Assembly: GCA_002633005.1 (NCBI GenBank)
Contig: NMRA01000264.1
Coordinates: forward strand, 442,859-506,858
DNA length: 64,000 nt
Direction of reading: 5' to 3'
DNA from: Phoronis australis
Lineage: Eukaryota > Phoronida > Phoronidae
Shown here: one piece after another, positions 59,090 to 64,000 of the stretch
Numbering within the stretch: position 1 is the first letter of the stretch
How the letters are laid out: every line of letters begins with the position of its first letter
Made by a program: the position numbers and the translations under genes
Notes under the pieces: model-generated
Told to the model about the DNA's origin: nothing
Seen by the model: the letters and a program-made list of their open reading frames with translations, nothing else
Databases searched by the model: none

Positions 59090-60790
59090 AGTCACATTAT
59101 GAACGCAAATTAAAGTTTTGGTGGTGCAATCTATTAACGAACAAATTACTAGGTGTGATATTTATGAGGAAGTCCACTTTTACATATTAATTATATGCAC
59201 AATTAGTGCTGTATTTTTACATAATTCAGAGTTTAACTGGGACATAGAATTGCTGTTGGTTTTGATAAAGCCACCTACATTAAGAGTGGTCCCTTCTGTT
59301 TGGGGCAATGAAACTTGTCAAAATTTGTTTAGGTTTTCAGCTCTTATTTGATTTGAGATGAGAGCGCTCTTCTGTGTAAAAACAGTGCCATAACTATGGA
59401 CACCATTGAAGTCATTTTGTTAATGGTAAAATGTTCTTTAAAATCTATCTCAAAAACGGACATGTAATTCTTTCATTTCTGAGGAAGTAATTTAGTTTTC
59501 AGTGTCTGAGGGAGTGCTGTTACAATGGGTTAAGTAAAGTGAAGCACATTCAAGATGTTATTTGGCTTAAATAAAAATAACAGGAAATATTACAAGGAAT
59601 CCACTTCCAGTTAAGTGAAAGTTCATGGTCACACAAGTGGAAACTTTTGTGTAAGAGCACTGTGCTGTTATAGTCAACACCAGCACATACTGTACACAGT
59701 TTTAGGTTGAAGCATGTCACTGTAGATAAAAAATCTGGCCAAGCATAGAATTTCTCATTGACCACATTTTTGTTCACACCAACAGAAAATGAGTCTCCTC
59801 TTGCATTTCTGCTGAACACTTTGCCTTACTGTATATTTGGTATAAATTTTACATCGTTGGAAAATTCTGTGCTAATTTTAGCCTAGTTATCGTCTCATGG
59901 GGATACAGTCACTTAGGTAACAGTCACTTACAGGGGTCCTGCAGTTTGAGAACCAGTTTTATCAACTGAATAATGAGTGTCTAACTGGTTCTCAAAATCC
60001 GGGATCCCTGTAACTGACTATTGCCGTTTTGGATAGGCCTCACTGGACAAGTGTGTCTGTGTGTCTTGTGTCTTTAGCTGAGTGAAGTGACCAGGGAACT
60101 GAGAGCTTTGGCGTAATCATGTTCATTAATCGGAACAGGCATTGAAAAACACCCCGTCCCCTATTTGTCTTATTTTTCTATAGATTTTAAGTGACATTTG
60201 GGAATTGTGCAAAATACCATTCTTTTTGAAATACATATCTGCACTAGTCTTTCCACAGTTTAGTTACTTGACGTGACTGTTCAACAAATAATGACAGTCC
60301 TTTATTGATTTGATATCTCAAATCAAATGGCACTGTTTTGCTCTAATTTAATATTATTCAGGGGTTGGGAAGAAATGAGTTGTTCGGTTTGATACATCTT
60401 TGAAATTTGGCATTCTGACATCATATTTGAACTTTCTGCTTATAGAATATTGTTTTAATGTAGAATTCATGTGTCTTGTGTTTTGATATGTGTGAGACAG
60501 AAAGAAAAGGATGAGACTGAGTGGCCATAACTTCTGGAGGCTGCATTTTTTCAAAGAATTTTGAACTGTGAACATTTACACTCGTGGAGACCTCTGTTGG
60601 TGACTTAACTGTTGGTGCAGGTTTTGATATATCTATTTATGTAAAGTTATGTTTTGCTGCAGACAGAAATTTAAGTTACTCTCTACTCAGTATCAGTTAC
60701 TATCAGCTGAGAGCTTTGTTAATTTATAGAACACTGCATTGTTACACAGTGATATAAAATAAAATTTATTGAATTACAAATAATTTTGTT
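59090..60790 (+). other. Sorting nexin 3' flank / probable 3' UTR
   Basis: No further coding exon was seen. Candidate AATAAA signals are at 59570-59575 and 60758-60763. A palindromic MITE sits at about 59920-60027. The extent of the UTR is a guess. Confidence 0.4.
59920..60027. repeat. Short palindromic repeat family, best copy
   Basis: AGTCACTTACAGGGGTCCTG..TTTGAGAACCAGTTTT is followed by its inverse, AACTGGTTCTCAAAATCC..GGATCCCTGTAACTGACT. Related copies lie at 42716-42815, 56400-56515, 56788-56892, 39710-39790 and 26070-26160, each with ACCAGTTTT-type arms around a short centre. Confidence 0.65.
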
Positions 60791-60939
60791 TCCAGCAATA
60801 GTTGATTTCTATATTGTAAAAGGACGATTGCTGTTGGAGAGTACAGTTTGTACAACAACTGTTGCGATGATTTGTACAGTGTCAGTCCAGATAAGGTGGG
60901 AGATAAGATGCATAAATGTGCTATGCTCAGGGACGGATC

Positions 60940-61280
60940 CAGGGTTTTGAGTTAGGGGGAGGGGGGGGGGGNNNNNNNNNNNNNNNNNNNNNNNNCAGGG
61001 CACAGGAATAACCAGAATTTCGACATATGCGCTCACTCAGCCTAAATGTGGGGATGCAGGGATCTCGAAGTCTGGGTTTGCGGACCTGTTGACTAAAAAA
61101 ACGGGGTTTGTTCAGGGCCTATGCATTGTTTATTCACTTTATTCATCCCTCGAGTGCCCTTGGTTGCGTGCATGTGCTAGTCAGAAATTCGCATCCGAAC
61201 TCCCAAATGGTATCTGGTAGAATTTTAGGGGGGGGGGGGGGGCATGGCCCCCTTGCCCCCCCTAAATCCGCTTCTGATGC
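60940..61280. mobile_element. G-tract element fragments flanking an assembly gap
   Basis: GGACGGATCCAGG near 60942 leads into a G tract broken by 24 Ns (60972-60995). At 61229-61280 a run of about 16 Gs is followed by C runs and CTAAATCCGCTTCTGATG, an inverted end of the same family as 6443-6745. The gap is probably a sequencing failure in the homopolymer. Confidence 0.45.
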
Positions 61281-62204
61281 TACCGAAAAACGTAAAAAGC
61301 CTAAATATTGGAAACTTCATGTAAGTGGTTATGGGGCATCCCTGTTTCCTTGGATGACTTCAAAATGATTCGGTATTGTCTAAGAACTACTTGTGACTGA
61401 GCAGCCCTGTGAAAACGGAACATATCAATGTCGTTTTGCTTTGAAAACAGCTGTCTAGCGGGTGGAATAATCTCAATACGTCAGAAATATGAACGTACCA
61501 GTCACGCAATTGTGACGTCAGCAGTCGTGCCACGTGGATGAGGAACTTGACAACTCCACTTTGAACTATGTTTCCTTTGTTAGCGTTTATTTATGTCACG
61601 ACCAGCGGGACTGTTGGTGCTCGGCAAGAAGGTACATCGTACTGTGCCGCGTTTTTGAAAGTGCTCATTGACTAAATTTCAACTGAGCAAGGCGGTATAC
61701 ATTAGTTTCGTGTACTTTTGATAATTGCATGCATTTCATGACCTAATAGTAGTCCTTCTGTCTCATTTTGAGATAAATCTTATCTAAAACGAAGGTTAAT
61801 ACAAACCACTGAGTTATGAAGTAACTTATAATATTCCCAAACGGTGTTATTTCCAGTGACTTCATTTTTTCGTTTGATATAGAATTTTGGTATTGTATTT
61901 TTAGTTTAACGTTTGATCTTTTACTGATACACCAGTACTCAAAATGGTAACCACACTTGAACTTGAAATATTGATCGGGAAAACGCATATACTTAGGTCA
62001 GTGGGCTATGATATATGACTAGTGCATAAGTCTTTGAGAATATACACATAACTGCAAGTTACTGGGGCTAATTTCTCTATATTGTTTCCAAACGCCGTAT
62101 TGCGCTCAGGATTCAGTGCTTGGCTGAATTTCACTAATTGTGAGGTAGGAGCGTAGTCCCTCGAAATATGACCGAAGAGTGATAACCTTCGGAATATCAG
62201 TATC

Positions 62205-62455
62205 GGACATAGGCGGACTTGGGGGGGAGGAAGTGAGGAAGTATCGAGTTCAGTAACTAAGACTGGCAGGGGAGAAGGGGGGGGGGCTCAGACCCCAGAC
62301 CGCGGCGGGATCGCGTTCCCGTTTTTTTTAGTCCATAGATTTTACAGACAGAAGGTTCATTCACCCGCACCCCGCAACTTTCGCACGCTTTGCCTTATTC
62401 CCAAAGCCAACATGTTGGCCCCGGGCCCCCTTATTGTATCCTAGATCCGCCACTG
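62205..62455. mobile_element. Second copy of the GATCCGCCACTG-ended element
   Basis: Runs from a G-rich start (AGGCGGACTTGGGGGGG) to TAGATCCGCCACTG. The internal blocks GATCGCG..GTTCCCGTTTT and CGCGCTTTGCC/CGCACGCTTTGCC and ACGTGTTGGCC/ACATGTTGGCC line up with 6600-6720. Confidence 0.6.
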
Positions 62456-62717
62456 TCTGAAATGGCTGATCAAATTCTCAGAGAAATTTTCAGGCACCAC
62501 GCTTTATGCGATGTTTACAAAACGCCGCTAGGAGTTGTTTTTCAGATGTTCCGCTTTTGCTTGAGGGACAATATAAATAAGATCTTTATGGTTTTCATGA
62601 AAACACCAAAAAGTTGCACAACAACTTAAACAAAATGATCACTTAAAAACCTGCTCGTTTACAGATTTTCCGCATTTCATCTTGAACATTTTTATCAAAT
62701 GAAATTTGGCCATGGCT

Positions 62718-62870
62718 GTTTTACTTCATAACAATCTGCTCTTAATTGGATCACCTGACCACGTCTTTTACTAAAATTAAGCAAAAAAATGAAAATTAAG
62801 TTAACTTTCATTTTTTTGCTTAATTTTGGTCAGGTGATCCAATTAAGAGCAGATTGTTATGAAGTAAAAC
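62718..62870. mobile_element. Near-perfect foldback (hairpin) element
   Basis: A 153-base inverted repeat. The left arm starts GTTTTACTTCATAACAATC and the right arm ends with its exact complement. The inner arms AAAATTAAGCAAAAAAATG pair perfectly around a small loop near 62797. The only large asymmetry is about 10 extra bases near 62762. No coding content. Confidence 0.8.
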
Positions 62871-63159
62871 ATCGAATTCCGATAGAGCCTTTCTACTTAC
62901 AGAAAATATCAGTATGTTTTTTCTGAGTTAAAATCTATACGTAAGTCTTGAAGATATTTGACTGTATACAGACTAGTATTTAAAAGTATTTCCCTGGAGT
63001 GAACCACTCGTGGCCGCCGGAACTGAATCGTGTGCCGGTAGGTGTTTTTTTACCGTACCAAATCGCCAGCTGCCTGTAGCTTTGCCAAGCACTGAGACCC
63101 TGGCCTGGCTGACTGCTGTCATGCCTGTGTGACTTTTGTGTGATGCACATGTTATAAAA

Positions 63160-64000
63160 TTGTGGTCACTTATTGTCGTCACTTTGTCCGTCTGTCCGAT
63201 TATCCGCTCGATATTTCAAAAACCCTTAGTCAAATTTTGACAAAATTTGGCAGAGGAGCGTGGCTTTTTCTAATTTTTTTGGGGAAAGAGTGTTTCTGGA
63301 TTATTTCTAAAGAACGAATTGACGTATTTCAATGAAACTTGACACAAATAAGGTGTGTAATATCAATGCGCCGGCGGATTCGACCACTGTAGCACCTCCT
63401 AGTGACGGTTTCGTTCTCGACGAGGGCCATTTCAAGTGTTGTTTTGGGCAGAAGAGCGTTTCCGGGTGATATCTAGAAAACTGATGGCTGGATTACATTA
63501 AAATTTGACACAGAGGTATATTGTAAGATCGCAGCAACACCATTTGATTTTTGGCCAGATTCGACTGCTGCAGTGTCTCCTAGTGGCCATTTTGTGTGAG
63601 GGGTTTCCAGATGATAAGTAGAGAGCGGAGTGGAGGATTTCAATGAAACCTGTCACTAAAGATGTGGGATATCAATGCATCGGTACCATTAAATTTTCGG
63701 GCGGATTCGACTTCCGTAGCACCTTTTAGAGGATATCTTCAAGTGTTATTTGGTGGAAGAGCGTTTCCAGACGGTACCTAAAGAACCGATTGGTGGATTT
63801 CATTGAAACTTGACGCAGAGGTATGTGATTAGATTGCGCCGGCACCAGGTTTTCGGGTGAACGCGACTGCTGCACTGTCTCATAGTGGCCATTTTGTGTG
63901 AGGGCTTTTCCAGATGATATGTAGAGAACCGAGTGGAGGATTTCAATGAAAGTTGGCACACGGGTTTATAGTGATAATGCAGCCACGCCATTACATTTGG
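63160..64000 (+). repeat. Array of the same or a sister repeat family at the window end
   Basis: Begins with GTCGTCACTTTGTCCGTCTG. Units of about 150-170 bases follow with ATTCGAC, CTCCTAGTGGCCATTTTGTG, a GAGCGTTTCC block and GGATTTCAATGAAAC. It continues past the window edge. Confidence 0.6.

Overview
This window is a piece of an animal nuclear genome. Both recognisable genes are split by GT-AG introns and encode metazoan cytoskeleton or membrane-trafficking proteins. The DNA is AT-rich and full of SINEs, MITEs, minisatellites and a decayed non-LTR retrotransposon. A marine invertebrate (for example a cephalochordate or hemichordate) would fit, but the species cannot be fixed from the sequence. 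Scattered single Ns (805, 5903, 12744, 32158) and one 24-N gap (60972-60995) mark a draft assembly.

Layout. (1) About 1-18,560, minus strand: a partial paralog of a coactosin-like gene. Exons A', B', C' and D' are visible; the last two exons are not. Its introns hold a TTAA-flanked foldback MITE, a tRNA-derived SINE, a LINE broken by frameshifts and a nested DNA element, and long arrays of a degenerate repeat. The first exon occurs twice (about 11.1 kb and 15.5 kb) because 8562-12743 and 12745-17655 are near-copies meeting at a single N, most likely two haplotypes laid end to end. (2) 22,234-28,115, minus strand: a complete coactosin-like gene of six exons (999 coding bases, 332 residues) with two ADF-H domains in tandem. 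(3) 28,116-32,950: a 4.8 kb head-to-head intergenic region. (4) 32,951-59,089, plus strand: a complete SNX9-family sorting nexin of 18 coding exons (1653 bases, 550 residues) with SH3, acidic linker, PX and BAR regions. All exon phases join without a frame break. (5) 59,090-64,000: its 3' flank and more dispersed repeats.

Both families work at the cortical actin/membrane interface: coactosins bind F-actin, and SNX9-type proteins couple membrane curvature to endocytosis and actin assembly. Their adjacency is probably coincidental. The points most worth a second look are the tandem double-ADF-H coactosin pair, with one exon far more conserved between paralogs than its neighbours; the haplotype-type false duplication; a repeat family whose conserved core resembles a CTCF site; a 30-base symmetric micro-exon; and a minisatellite that ends at a splice acceptor and carries a broken copy of the exon head.
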